Part shown: piece by piece, positions 1 through 13,440 of the stretch
How the letters are laid out: each line of letters opens with the position of its first letter
How positions within the stretch are numbered: position 1 is the stretch's first letter
NCBI RefSeq assembly: GCF_001649575.2
Contig: NC_051437.1
Coordinates: forward strand, 19,688,584-19,752,583
DNA length: 64,000 nucleotides
Direction: 5' to 3'
Origin: Kryptolebias marmoratus
Lineage: Eukaryota; Chordata; Actinopteri; Cyprinodontiformes; Rivulidae
Program-made: the position numbers and the translations under genes
Notes under the pieces: generated by a model
Seen by the model: only the letters and a program-made list of their open reading frames with translations
Told to the model about the DNA's origin: nothing
Database searches by the model: none

Positions 1-429
1 AAGCAAAATCGTCTGATTAGATGAAACAAGTCTTGAGCTCCTCGTCTGCTTGTTTAGTTCCCATCAGAGCTGATCTGAGTAAAAACTCTCCTTTAGAGTG
101 TTGTAAACAGTTTTCAATTCAACAGCCATAAATTTGAAAAACACACGTGATGTTTTAGGATTGACAGCATCTATTACTGCTCAATGCTCATTTAGTTTTG
201 TTTATCTTAGCTCATATTTTAGATATTGTTAGATTCCTAATTGTTGTTTAGTTCAGCTTTAACTTTATCATGATTTCATTTAGATTATCTTAGCTACTAT
301 TTTGACTGTCTTAGCTCGTGTTTAGATATGTTTAGTTTCATGATTTTATTTAGATTATACAGGATTGATGCTTTTACTTCTGTATCTCTATATTTGATTA
401 TGATGTTTGATAGGATGTTTTGATCTGTA
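1..429. repeat. AT-rich degenerate TTAG/TTAGCT repeat tract
   Basis: From about 195 to 360 the words TTAGCT, TTAGAT and TTTAG recur every 15-30 bases in imperfect form. The same theme appears at 18880-19320 and 61205-61400, so it is probably an old decayed minisatellite. No coding potential is visible here. Confidence 0.35.
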
Positions 430-532
430 TTCGATTCTGTACCTGATTGTTGTTTCTGTGTTGTAAAGCACTTTAAATCGCCTTGTTGCGGAAAAGTGCT
501 ATAGAAATAAATTTCACTTCACTTCACTTCAA
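430..532 (+). mobile_element. LINE 3' end (L2/Rex-like) with short tandem tail
   Basis: The stretch reads GTAAAGCACTTTAAATCGCC, then AAAAGTGCTATAGAAATAAA, and ends in three CACTT units. This is the usual 3' end of teleost L2/CR1-like non-LTR elements, which finish in a short tandem repeat instead of poly(A). Upstream reverse-transcriptase sequence is not recognisable, so this is a 5'-truncated copy. The clade is inferred from memory of the motif. Confidence 0.6.
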
Positions 533-2359
533 TGTGATAAACTACCCTCCATTCAATCCAGAGTCCAAAATAATGTTTTATTCATTTCTTGGTTGTCTTT
601 ATTTAAAAACAGTATGCATTTATTAGCTCTATCCAGCTGCTTACATTCTCTACATTTATCGTAACCTGTAATGTAAACAGAGACCTTGCTTTAATTAGAA
701 ATGGCCGCTTGCCGTCTGAAGCCCGGCTCGCCATGTGAGAGCAGCTCATCTCTCCTGACCAGCGCCATAAGCTGCCCGTCTCAGCGTCCACGTGAGCCTT
801 GATGCTGTGTGCTCATCTGATGTCAGACAGATCGGATGCAGAGCTCAGCGCCCAGCAGCTGGTCAGCACAGAGCCAGCTCATATCTGCCGCCGGCAGCAC
901 TGTGCCGTCACGTTATGCAACACTGTGAGTCTGTGTTCCCCGGCCTGTTCACTGCAGCAGCTCCCTGAACTGCTCTAACGCTCGGATCACCCAGCTGTGC
1001 AGGAAAGGAGGGAGCTCAGCTGCAGCGTGCATCACTTTTAATTTAGAAAAGTCATTTGAAATCACTTGTAATTGCTCGAATCTTGTCCAGAGCACTGAAT
1101 GCTCGAACTGATTTATGCAGCAGAGCCAACAACTGGAGTTTCTTCACAGAAACTCCATTCAACGTTTTTCCTGCCAGAAGTCCGAGGTGAGAAGTATAAC
1201 TTAACAGGAAATGAATGCAATCATCTCCACCTTTCATCTTCAAAGCGAGGGACAAAGTGAGAATGTGAGCCCAGCAGCTCCAGGAGCGAGGGAGGCGTCC
1301 CTCCTCCCCACTTTGTGACTCAACATATTCAAGCTCAGCCAGGAGGAATCCAGAGAGGAGGAGGAGGAGGAGGGAGAAGCATGCAGGCTGAGAGGACGAA
1401 TGCACTGCAGAAGCACTCGCAGTCCCACACAAAGACGTGCACACTCTCTCGTGCACTCTGAATCTCATCACTAATAGATGAGAATTCCTCGTATTACCTT
1501 CAGCTCCAAGCATCTGAAATTTTGCTCCACAGAGGAAGCCTCTTTAATGCTTTAGATGCTCCAAAACGGCCTCAATCTGCCTTTAATTTCATCATATTAA
1601 TGAGTCAAACAGTAGGTTTTAAAAGGAAACAAATGGACTCAAGTCAAGACAGAGAAATAACACTGTGCATTTTTACAATTTACAAGAAATCATAGAAATT
1701 TTGTCCATCTTGTAGCATTAGGGTCCATTTTTTTCTTTTTCTTTTAACTTTCTTTCATTAAATGCCTCTACAGCGATCCAGCAGAGCAGAAGTCCAACAC
1801 TTTGTTCCTCCTCGCACCGAGAGCCTCTTCTTTTTCAGTCGTACGGCAGGCCATTAAAGGTTTAGCTGCCTTGCACATTCTGTACCACTTGTTTCGCTCA
1901 TCTCCAACTCAAGAAACCCATTTTCACCACAAGCGACAGTATCAGTTGCACAGAGATCTGCTGTTTCCTCTCTGTTGCCCACCTGAGCGTTATAACACAC
2001 GCAGACTGACCTGAAGGCCTGCTCACTCCTGCCATCAGCTCGAGCGTTCTCAAGCTGTGATATCGTTTTGACAGAAGCTTTTTTCCTTCCTCACAGTTTA
2101 CTCCCAGGATTACCGTGGCTGTCCACCTACAGGATTCCCACTCCCGTGCTTCCTCCGAGTGAGACAGATTTCATGTCCACGTCACAGAGCCGGGGCACCA
2201 TATAAAAAGATTACACGTCTGGTTTTATAAGACACCAGAAACGAGGAAAACACTGAAGGGAAGAATATGAAAATGTGTCTCGAGAAGGACAAAAATTGAC
2301 AGAAGGTGGCCTAGCTGCTAAACTTTTTAGAAGAGAGGTTGTTTGGTAGGAATTTACGG
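533..2359. other. Intergenic, no supported gene
   Basis: Unique-looking sequence. A 153-codon minus-strand frame (1052-1513) crosses a GAGGAGGAG tract that yields a leucine run. It has no recognisable domain and is not called as a gene. A TATAAAAAG string occurs near 2201 without other promoter support. Confidence 0.5.
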
Positions 2360-3285
2360 CTCTGGTCAGAAGTTTACATACTTATGAGCATGAATGTTAA
2401 ATTAACTCTGGGCTTTAATAATTCATTCAAACCAGCGTGGATTGAATATACAACATACAGCTCAGCTTTAATTGTTTCTAAAAACAAAAATTACATGCAC
2501 AAGTTTGAATTGATTGAACACAGACTCAACATTATAGTTAACAAGTTGCACCTCGCTGACACACTTTTTGTAGCCATCACTAATATTGTGGACTAATTCT
2601 GGCTGGGTGTTTGACCATTCATGTTGGCAGAATTGAAAAAGTTCATTTAAACTGGTTAGCTTCACCCAATCCCAGCTTCTAAATATGGTCTGCAGTGTTT
2701 CAACTATGTTAGTGCCCTTTATCCAATCAGAAACCAGCTTTAATATGTTTACAATCGTTGTCCTGTTGGAACACCCAGTTGTTTCAGTCATCTAGTTGTT
2801 GATCTGATGCGAAGTTGAAAGATTTGAAGGTAGTTTTTCTTTTTGTTTATCCAGTCCACTTTGTGCACTGCGTCTGCCCCACATGATGATGCTACTGCCA
2901 CCATGCCTGACAGTTGATACAGTGTTCTTAAAGTTTGTGACCACATGGCTCAAGCTTTGTCTTGTCTGGCCGGAAAATCTTCCTCCAGAAAGCGTTTAGC
3001 TTGTCCACGTGGGCAGCTGATGGTAACACCGGTGTTCCAGCAGCTTCCACTTCATGGCAGGCTTGAGCCTCGGTGGTTCCCGGGTTTGTTTCTGAACATC
3101 ATCTCATTCTTAGATCTTCACCGAGTTCCTTGGACTTCCCCGTTGTTCTGAGTATTGGTCAATCAAATGAGTGCTGCCTTTTTGTGCTGGCAAAGAGAAA
3201 CCACCAGCTGCAGTCAATCAGGATCACCAATGAGAAGTTAATAAGCCTTGGCTTGTTTTTGTCTTGTTTTTAAAAAATCACATTG
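2360..3285 (-). mobile_element. Degenerate Tc1/mariner-like DNA transposon
   Basis: One end reads CTGGTCAGAAGTTTACATAC, the style of terminal repeat found in fish Tc1-like elements. On the minus strand, broken frames encode transposase-like pieces. One (about 2996-2868) holds TVRHGGSSIIMWG, matching the conserved stretch before the middle catalytic Asp of Tc1 transposases. A second (2468-2791) holds LFQFCQHEWSNTQPELVHNI, like the transposase C-terminus. Frameshifts, and no matching inverted repeat at the far end, mark an inactive relic. Its outer limit near 3285 is approximate. Confidence 0.75.
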
Positions 3286-4629
3286 TATTCTGTGTAATTA
3301 TTCCATCCTAGAAAAAGAACAACTTCAATCAATCATTAAAAGGCCAAATTCTAATGACATTTATTGCCCCGATTGCTGTACGTAATCTTCTGAGTGTAAT
3401 TGTATATTCATCAACAGTAGGACAAATATTACGATTATGAGTCATAACTCACAAGCTTTCACTGGAGCCTTAAAATATCAGCTTCGGCCTGGAACTCGGT
3501 GTCAGATTGTGAGAATGCCAGCGAGCCTGAAATAAGCGCAATTTGAACACTGTTGCTACATGAGCAGCATAAATTTAGAGTGTTTAGAAAAGGTGCCAAA
3601 TGCAACAATAACACAACACCTGCAGCCGCCTGCAGCAGAGACCTCAAATTAACTCCGTTACTCTTAGTTTCTTTTTTTTCCTGTTGTTTTATGTTCCGCT
3701 CGTTAAAGGAAAACAGAAGACGCACCCGTCTCATTTCCATTCCCTCACTGCAGCACGAATGTCTAAAAGCCGAATCTTAAAGTGATATTATTCGTCCCTG
3801 AAGAGGCCGGGAAGGAAGAAGGAGCGCTGCAGAGCTGTGCATTGATTAATGAAACAGACCCTGAGCTCTCGAGTTCAAAGCTGTATTTATTGCTCCGTTC
3901 TCCTCTCAGCAGATGATGGAGTCTGCAGAACATAAACTAAGAGAGATGAATTTTATGATATTTGTATGACTCACTTCCTCTGCTTGAACAGATGAACTCA
4001 GGTGTTATCAGAAAGAAGGAAGAAAAACAAACATTCATTCAGAAGTAGGAGAGAGGAGGACATTTTCAATAAGGTGCTGAGCTTTTTGTGGGCTTTGACC
4101 TCAGATAAATAATTGGAGCATTGAGGCATCCTGGGATTCTGCTGAATGAGTCAGCATGGCGCTGGCAGAGCAAACATCCATCACGCCGTCATCCATCACA
4201 GCCTACGGGCACCCGACGCCTGCTCTGACGCTGTAACTCTCTGTGTCGGCACATTGGACACGCCGATGCAGGCCGAGAAAATATGACTGACCTTAATGTG
4301 ACCAGGTGTTGAACCAGGAGGAGAGGAAGTCATTAGGAGAACCGGCTAAAATGTAAATCAGGAGGCTTGAGTTGGAGTACTTACCCCACCCCTTGTTTAC
4401 TGAATAAGCAAATTTGAACTTGACTTATATTGCAAAATGTCAAGGTTTGCTGGTTAAAAAAAAATTTAAAAAAGACTAAGCATCACCTCTTCTTTTTAGA
4501 CTCAATCAGTTATGTTGACAGAGAAAGAAATCCACTGTCAAGGAGGACATTTGACAAAAACATCATCAGAACAGGACCTGAAGGAATCCAGCTTGATTCC
4601 ATTATGAGATAATAGAAAAATAAGATCTT
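3286..4629. other. Intergenic, no supported gene
   Basis: AT-rich unique-looking sequence with only short shadow frames on both strands. I see no exon with splice signals and no clear repeat. Confidence 0.45.
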
Positions 4630-4921
4630 GTTGTTTGATCTCCAACAACTAATTAACCTTTGGAGCCAATCCAATTCAAGATGGCCCCTACAGCTTATCA
4701 ACATTAGCCAACACAAAAATGGCTATAACTCAGTGAATTTTACAGATATTGAGCTAAAATTTGATGTGGTAGTAGCTGAGAGTCATTCACTACACATGCT
4801 GTGAGCGTGACATTTCTCTGCATTGCATGAGAACGTGCGTAACTTTGTTTTCACTGTTTGACCCATAGGATCTTCGTCAGAAACTCTAGCATGAAAGACA
4901 GTGGGTTCATCCCTTGAATTC
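4630..4921 (+). repeat. Unclassified ~380-bp dispersed repeat, copy 1 (partial)
   Basis: Contains the family hallmarks in order: TCCAACAACTAATTAACCTT, CAATTCAAGATGGC, GGCTATAACTCAGTGAATTT, TTACAGATATTGAGC and TAGTAGCTGAGAGTCATTC, then a decayed 3' part. The 5' block (AAATATCTCATGAACC) is missing. Plus is defined as the direction in which AAGATGGC reads. Confidence 0.7.
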
Positions 4922-7900
4922 AGGTCCTTTTTTTTCTTTCTTTTGCCTGAATGTGTTGCAGATCAGAGTTAACCCTCCTGAAGCTCTCAAAAGAGAGAGA
5001 GAGCTAGAAAGATGTAGAGAAACTCTTGTAACTTTGGGTCAATTTGACCAGAAGGCCACAAGAGGGTTAAGTAACAAACATTCATCGAAAATTGGTCCAG
5101 TACTGGACTGAAAATGAGTTCAAAATGAGCAAAAGTCAAAAAAAATAAAACTGCGGAAAGTCAGAAGAAGTATTGATGGAGACCACTTTCAAAGATTACT
5201 GGAACAATTGACTCCTTGCACCAAAATATAAAGCAATGAGGGATGAATCAAGACGTTCACACGGTCCTGTATTTTACTGAAAACATCAGCATCTCAAACT
5301 AAAACGGCAACAAGTCCTTCCTCTCGAGCTAATTACCCATCAGTCTGCTGAAACAGCTTCTCACATTCTTCAACTTTCTAGACACAGGAGCTGACACTGA
5401 ATCTGCCCCAGCGTCTAGATATAAATACAGTGAGTTTTTATGCATGTTGCTGATGTTGTTTACTTTTTGTGTTTCCTCTCTGCCCCTGGGATCATCCTGG
5501 CTGCGGGACAGGCTCTGCAGCTGCTCATTATCATGCTCCACATGTCCTTCACGTTGAAACGGATACTCATGTCGATACCTATTCCTAAAGGTTTATTGGT
5601 AAGAATTAGAAGAGAAACAACACGGCCTAAGAGTTTCAGAACATCAATAGTTGGCTGTTGATACGCTTTAATGAACCAAGCAGCCCTAACAGCACCTGTT
5701 AGCCTTGAACCAGGATGATGTTGATTTCAGTAACAGGAGGTTGTTGTTTTTTTTCTTCTTCTTCTTAATGAGCTGATTATTTGGGGGATTTGTAGCTACA
5801 TAAACAGCTGCACACCTTGAGGTGCCTGTGTATTTTCACAGCCTCGTCACGAAGGGAAGGTGCCACCGCGTGTGCTCTCTTCCGAACACAGGTGGCGTTG
5901 CCGTGGCAACAGCAGATGAAATCGTCGGGGTAGATCATGAGCCGACTGCCGATTTATCCTGCGCTCATCCCGGGATCGGGCTCTGACCTCCTTCAAGGCC
6001 ACTTGAGGGGAAAAAAAAAGTGTGCTCAGGAGGCCATTCTGGCTCGCAGTTTGTAAAACGCAGCATTTCTTTTTAAACGTCCCACTGTCTCTCAGCTCTC
6101 AGTGTGACACCCGAATCCCCGGGCCCTACACTTCAAATTAGAGGGCAGCTGTCCCCGGATCTTATCCTGAGACGGATTCCTGAAATATCCCGGACAGAAT
6201 TATCCCGCAGGGAGGGCATACACAAATATCTGTTTTTAAAACCGTGTCAGCAATACGACAGGTATGAAGGTTTGTTTTGTTTGCTTTAACCGTAAATCTG
6301 CCAAAAATGAAGACATCACGCTCACCCTCCTGTCTCAGAGCGTCTGTTTTGGAGGGAGTAATTTTAGATTTGGGGGGTTGTGGGAAGGTCAGAGGTTAGA
6401 AGTCAGGGAATGGAAGTTATAAATAAAAAAGAGCTTGGTTGTGTGTTTTCTTTAGTTGTGTTAAAATCCCTTTTAAGCCTAAAATGGGGAAACAATAAGC
6501 TCATGAAAGACAAGTTTCTAAAGAAGCTTTTGGGAACATTTTAAGTGTGTGGATGCTTCTGGCTTCATGTTTGTACATGTCCTCCCCGTATGGCTGCTTT
6601 TGGACTTGTCCCTTGGAATGTGGCTGGATTTTTATGCGAATGTGTCCCTGTGTGTTTGGTTACAAAAACAAGAAAGCCGTATCACCATTCACCTAAAGTC
6701 AACAGAAAATAATATTATCCATTCATGTTTAAAACTGAGGGAGCACAAAGGCCTCCCATTCATCTTATTCTGAGCTTCAACTGTGCAAACACACCACCGT
6801 GATCAGCGTGTAGTGTTTGATTAGACTGTCTGCAGCTGTCGTGACTGGATCATCGATGCCTCTGCGCCGGGCTCCTTCCTGTCTGTCTCACAGGAGGAAA
6901 AGGTGCTTTTTTTTCCTCCTTCAGCTGGGGTGACTGTCGAGTATGAATTACCCTCCTCGCTCTCCTCTGCTGACACGGCAGCTCGCTGCCAGCAGCTATG
7001 CATTTTAATATGCAGACAAGTCAGGGGAGCAGTGGATGAAAAAGAAAAAAAAAGAAGAGAGAGAGAAGTGAGTGTCTGTAGAAGTGTGCTTGTGCATTTG
7101 TGATGCTCTGAGGGATTTTGTGCTGGAAGAAGAAGAAGACCCAGTGAGATAAAAAAAAAAAGATTAAAAAGAAAAGGAGAGATAATAAAGAGGACGAAAG
7201 AGAGAGATGAGAGAATGAAATGACGCCCGGGGATTTAAAAATCAATAATTAAAAGGTCATGTGAGCGAGGGAGATGGTCCCTTAGCTAAATAATACCTTA
7301 ATCTAATATGAAGCAGAAATCTGCCTCTTCCCCACCACAGGTGGTGACAGAGAGTGCCAACAACAGTGCATTATGGGACTTTTTCAAACACACACAAGAA
7401 AACTTACATCTTTCTCTTTGAGTGCACACAGAACGGGTCCTGAACTGTGTTGTTTAAATAAAAAAATAATGTCAGAACTAAGGAGGAGCATGTTCAGAAA
7501 ATCACCCCCAGACAAAAGTTACCTGTTTGCACTTGGACTCGACAACAGGAAGGTTGGGAATCCTCTGCAGGGGTAATAAATTGTTCTTGATTTGTTTTTT
7601 GTCTAATAATGCACTTTCTTCTATTAGATGTTCCACCTACAGAGGAGTTTTGTGTCCTGGTTGCTCCCCCTAGCCACAGTTGGTGTGTTAGTTGTGTTTA
7701 GGAGCGCAGCTTTTACTCACACAGACAGTATTTTTGCCCCGGACTTGGCTGTGGCCGTATATTTTGCTGTTTAAAGTCACAGGAAGTTGCTCTCCCTGCA
7801 GCGATGTGACTGAGTGTGGTGAAGCTGATTCCAGAGTTTGGTTAAAGGTCAGACCTGAGGTGATGGTTCTGTCCCGGAGGAGGACAGAATCAGGTTGGGG

Positions 7901-8832
7901 AGTGAGCCACAGTGAACAAGACGGAGATCATCCACAAAGGAAAAGTTTTGATGTAACCGTTGTTTTGTGTCCCTACTGACCAAAAGACCAAAATCAGGCA
8001 TACTGAAAATAGTCTTTTTAGCAGACTGGACAAGTTTTAGCCTCAGATCCAGACATCCTGAAGAAGCTCAGAGGAAAGCTGCACTGCAGAGGGAGAAGAG
8101 CTCGTTAAGGTTCAGATACGTGATACAGATCATTTATTGGTGCTCTCTTCTAGAAAGCTCTGAGGCACGATATCCCTTTGACTTAATTATATCTTCCAGT
8201 ATAGGTCTGGGATTGCCCCCCCTCCCCATCCCCACCACCACCTCCACTCCTGTATAATCATTAAGTGCATCACCAGCCGTCCAACTTGGACAAGAGTCAG
8301 ACTTTTTTTTTTGGTAAAGAAAAGTCCAAGCTCAACAGAATCAGTAACGACTGAACATAATTAACCAAATGGATGCACTGGAAGCAGTTTTCACACAAAG
8401 CTGCTGTGCTGATGCTGATGAGCTTAGCTACAAACTATCCTCCTTTAATTGAATAAAAACCCTCTCAAAATAATCAAACACTGCAGGTATGAAGGACCGT
8501 GTGTGGGCTTTTATCGGAGTTCGGATCCCACAGCTTTCATGTGTCTGGCGAGGGGAGCACAAACGGACTCGGAGTGTGATCAGGGTCAGTTCAGCTGCTC
8601 TCCGTCTGCGGCCGTGACCTAATGAGGCTGTTATCGCTAATCTCTGTTAATAGCAGTCTAACAACATAATTATAAGCAGCTTGAGAAGGAAGAGTAATGT
8701 GACCTTAATGACCAAGCTGACTGCGACACCCTGATATGTTCTTGTGATTTACTTCTTTAATGTCTCAGCAGCAGATTGTTTTTTTTATTTTGTTTAATCT
8801 GCCACTGAAAGAAGAATGCAGACAGTTATGGC
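4922..8832. other. Intergenic, no supported gene
   Basis: No convincing exon. Bases about 7025-7220 are a long purine-rich run on the plus strand (GAAGAAGAAGAAGA followed by A- and GA-rich sequence). Bases 5860-6000 are GC-richer but show no open frame with homology that I can recognise. Confidence 0.4.
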
Positions 8833-9214
8833 TTTGTTTGTGTCTCCCTGTTACCGAAATATCTCATGAACCACTGCATGGATTTTAAGGAAACTTTCAG
8901 AAAGTCATCACTGGATGTGCATCTTTAACTGACTACCTTCTGGAGTCAACCCGAATCAAGATGGCAGCCACAGCAAATTGAACAAAAAAGAAAGAATTCA
9001 GTCAATTTTACAGATATTGTGTCTAAATTTAAAGTGGCAGAAGCTGAGAGTCATTTACAACACATACTCTCCAAATATTGCATGAGATTGTACAGAATAA
9101 CAGAATTTTCAAGGTTTGACCAACTAATTTATTAAGATAAGATGTTTTTAAACTCATGAACTGCAGCGGGTGATATGCATTCCTTCGAGAAATGCTAGGC
9201 CTTTAATTCACCTC
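8833..9214 (+). repeat. Unclassified ~380-bp dispersed repeat, copy 2 (near full length)
   Basis: Begins near TGTCTCCCTGTTACCGAAAT and ATCTCATGAACCACTGCATG. It continues through GGAGTCAACCCGAATCAAG, ATTTTACAGATATTG and AGCTGAGAGTCATTTACAAC. It ends with GCATTCCTTCGAGAAATGC followed by TAGGCCTTTAAT. Both ends of the family are present, so this copy helps define its length. Confidence 0.75.
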
Positions 9215-10229
9215 TATACCGTCTCAACAACAGATTTTTCTTTTAACATTTGTGAACATCAACTCCTCCACAGATCAGGATTCAACATTTATTAACCTTT
9301 TATATCATATCATAGCATCTTTTCAACAAGGAGAACAAACGACGAAGGTAATATTTCTGCTCGGTTTATTTTATTATTCAATCTGGCTTAAGAAGAAAAC
9401 ATGTCATTCATTAAAAATTGAAAGAGTAGAGCCGCGTTTTATTTTTCACATGTTAAAACTATAATAAAATCTAGTCTAAAATGCTTCGCTTTCATTGAAA
9501 TTTCTGGTCCGTCTCGTCCCCCGGCACTGTGTGAGCAGCTCGAAACGATGGAGTTTACTGCTGGCTTTAAGCCATTTCAACCTCCTCCTCTCTCATATAA
9601 CCCACTCACCATATGAGCCTCCTTCAAGGGTAATGAGGGGGCAAACTGCTGACTTCCTCTGTCTGGACAGCAGGTTTTCCAACACACAAGCGCCGGGACG
9701 CAGATTTTATTCACAGACATTTCTCAGCTTGGGGCCTTTTTCAGTGGGAGGGCTGTGCGTCTTGTGTCTGATTAGCTTTATCTACAGTGTCGGCGGGGGT
9801 GTACGCTTCTGAAATTTGTGTGCTGGGCAATAGGTGCTGAACTTTGGGGAAATCCTGCAGGCTGCAGCGATGAGCCTTACCTGTTTTTTTTATTATCTAA
9901 AAGCAGACTAAATTGCACATTTTGTCAGACCAATACATGTTGCAAATGTCAGAGATGAGATAAGTTTTAAACACCTGGACAGACAGAGGGTGGAAGAGAT
10001 TTATACGTGGTGAACTCCAGGAGCTGCTTGGCAAAGTTAAAAGGTTAATTGATTTCGTTTCAATTAAAACAAAATAGGCTGCAGAAAAAGGAAGTCCATG
10101 AGTATAATTTCAATAATGAGGCAAAACGTAGCTTTAAAAAAACCTGCTCTTCATGTATGGAAGAGAGTTCAGGTAAAGAACTCTGTTTGCAGAGGGAGAT
10201 CATGAAGAACTTTAAACTTTAACATTAAA
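9215..10229. other. Intergenic, no supported gene
   Basis: Short frames at 9252-9464 and 9495-9812 have no splice context or recognisable domain. No repeat recognised. Confidence 0.4.
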
Positions 10230-10356
10230 AATGATTAAAAGGAATACATATAGTCCTTTACCTTGTACAAAAAATGTTTACTGTATCAGCTTTTATCACT
10301 CAGAGCATGTGTTTTGAGTACTTTCAGCTACTATCACATCAAATTTTACCTTCATC
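10230..10356 (-). repeat. Dispersed repeat copy 3, left part (split by LINE)
   Basis: The stretch CTCAGAGCATGTGTTTTGAG, then TTTCAGCTACTATCACATCA and AATTTTACC is the family's minus-strand sequence. It stops where the ATCA tandem tail of a LINE begins. The rest of the same copy resumes at about 11303. Confidence 0.6.
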
Positions 10357-11500
<1,144 letters not shown>

Positions 11501-12737
11501 CAGTGCGTTTATATTCAGCACACATCTGTAGAGAAGTGTAGAGATTAAATATTCACTATAATACCTTTCTTTTGTTTGTTTTTTTCACACAGGTACAATG
11601 CTTTTGAAAAAGAATTGTTTTATAAGCCTGAAAAATGAATTTTTAAAAGCTGTCCCTTGTTTGTTTAGCCTGGGTGAAGACTTTTGCCTCCTTCTCCATA
11701 CTCCGGCTGTATGACTGAAGCCACGGCTGATCAGGTACTAACTATTGATAACTATTGGACAGAACATTACTTCAGAGATGACAGGACTATCCCTTTAATT
11801 GCTCCGCTACAGCTCTTCAGCACACGTACTTCGATGCAGTAAAGGTTTCTTTGCCCTCAGAAACAGAATAACTCCTTTGGTCTCTAAGAATCTCATGGTC
11901 GGAGAACACTGGACCACTTCATGTAGGCGCACAATTGTTGCTTCGACTTCATTTACATTTGAACAGTCCACAGTTACAATGTCCTACATGTCCAAACTCA
12001 TCAGCTGCCATCCCCAAGGCGCTTCATTTTCACTGCTCAGAACCAGAGTCTCCAGGGAGCCCGGGGACCTCGCCCATCACAGATGACTGATTGGACACGT
12101 TGTGACAGCCGCAACAGAGCCCCCCCACGCTTCTCCACAAACTCTCGGAGGCAATAAAGCCGAGGGGGTGAGAGTTTGTCACCGGATTGACCCCCCTCCC
12201 CCGGTACGAACCCTCCCAATCAAGTGTCAGAGGTGACCTTCTGTGGGGTTCAGGGGCCAAGCTCTTAAAAACCAAAACATCAAACTCGTGGCACTCGCAC
12301 ACTCCTCGGGGCAACCTGACGCCCATCTGGAATCCACCACACACACACACATACACACATGCTTTTCGTTCAGATCTCTTAAAGAAGTGAATGAAATAAA
12401 ACTGTTTCCCACCTGATGTGGGTGATATGAAACCTGGCTCTGATTAGTATGGATGTGTCTCATTGTGCTGTCTGGCAGCTTGATCTGCAGCATCCTTGAG
12501 TCCGATGGAGAGGGCTGAAGTATTCTCTGAGGTTATCAAGCTCCATCTGCCTGATTCCCCCTCACTCCTTCCGTGCACTTGTAGCTGCTTTCACAGCTCA
12601 CACTGACACGGCTGAAAATGCTAAAGAGCCCTGAAGTCCACTGGATGTAGTCAAAGTGCTTTAAAAGCGTCAAAGCTTCCAATTCAGTCCTATTACTTAA
12701 AGTCTACTTTGCATTAATGGAAGACAATTAAAGATCT
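11501..12737. other. Intergenic, no supported gene
   Basis: Contains a short CA-rich run near 12339-12358 and a GC-rich block at 12090-12320 that is open in several frames at once. That is typical of composition rather than of a gene. No exon is supported. Confidence 0.4.
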
Positions 12738-13127
12738 AACATTCGTTGCAGGAGTGCGTATTGTCCTCCACTTTTCATGCCATAGTTTTAGACGGGGATC
12801 GTCTTGTGTTTAGAAAAGATTTGGTCAAATCTTCATAATAATGTCATGCTCGATCTTGTGCAGTATTGCAGGATGTCATGTGTTAGGAATAACTCTCAGC
12901 TCCCATGACACCAAATCTTAGCTCAGCATTTATAAAACTGACTGAGCTAAAGCCATTTTTGTGTCATCTATAGTTGATTAGCTGTGGTGACCATCTTGAA
13001 TGGGGTTGACTCCAAAATTTAATCAGTTGTAACTGTATACCCAGTATTTACTTACTGAAGATTTTATTAAAATATGTCCAGTGGTTCAAGAGATATTTTG
13101 CTAACAGACAGACAAGATTGACTCCAA
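12738..13127 (-). repeat. Dispersed repeat copy 4 (near full length)
   Basis: Minus-strand copy. From left to right it shows a decayed terminal hairpin (ATTCGTTGCAGGAGTGCG), CTTTTCATGCCATAG, AATAACTCTCAGCTCCCATG, ACTGAGCTAAAGCC, GGTGACCATCTTGAATGGGG, AGTGGTTCAAGAGATATTTT and GCTAACAGACAGACAA. Confidence 0.75.
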
Positions 13128-13440
13128 AAGTTAATACTGATTTTTTAAACAAAGCTCTTGTGCTGTGTGTCACACTTGGAGTATGTGTTGTGAATTACTC
13201 TCAGATACTACCACACCAAAATTTAGCTCGATACCTTGAAAATTGACTGAGTTATAGCCATTTTTACGTTTTCTAAGTTCGGTTGGCAGTGGCGGCCGTC
13301 TTGAATTTGGTTGACTCCAAAAGTTATTCAGTTGCAGAGGCACATCCAGCCATTATTTCTTGAAGGTTTCGTTGAAATACAAACAGTGGTTTGTGAGATA
13401 TTTTGCCAACAGACACGCAGATGCACACACATACAGTCAT
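13128..13440 (-). repeat. Dispersed repeat copy 5, head-to-tail with copy 4
   Basis: Directly follows copy 4. It contains a short repeated GACTCCAAAAGTTAAT piece, then TACTCTCAGATACTACCACA, GACTGAGTTATAGCC, GGCCGTCTTGAATTTGG, AGTGGTTTGTGAGATATTTT and GCCAACAGACACGCAGA. Confidence 0.75.

Noticed and set aside
1052..1513. 153-codon open frame on the minus strand
   Set aside because: Its leucine-rich part comes from a GAGGAGGAG tract. There is no recognisable domain, no splice context, and a shorter competing frame overlaps it.
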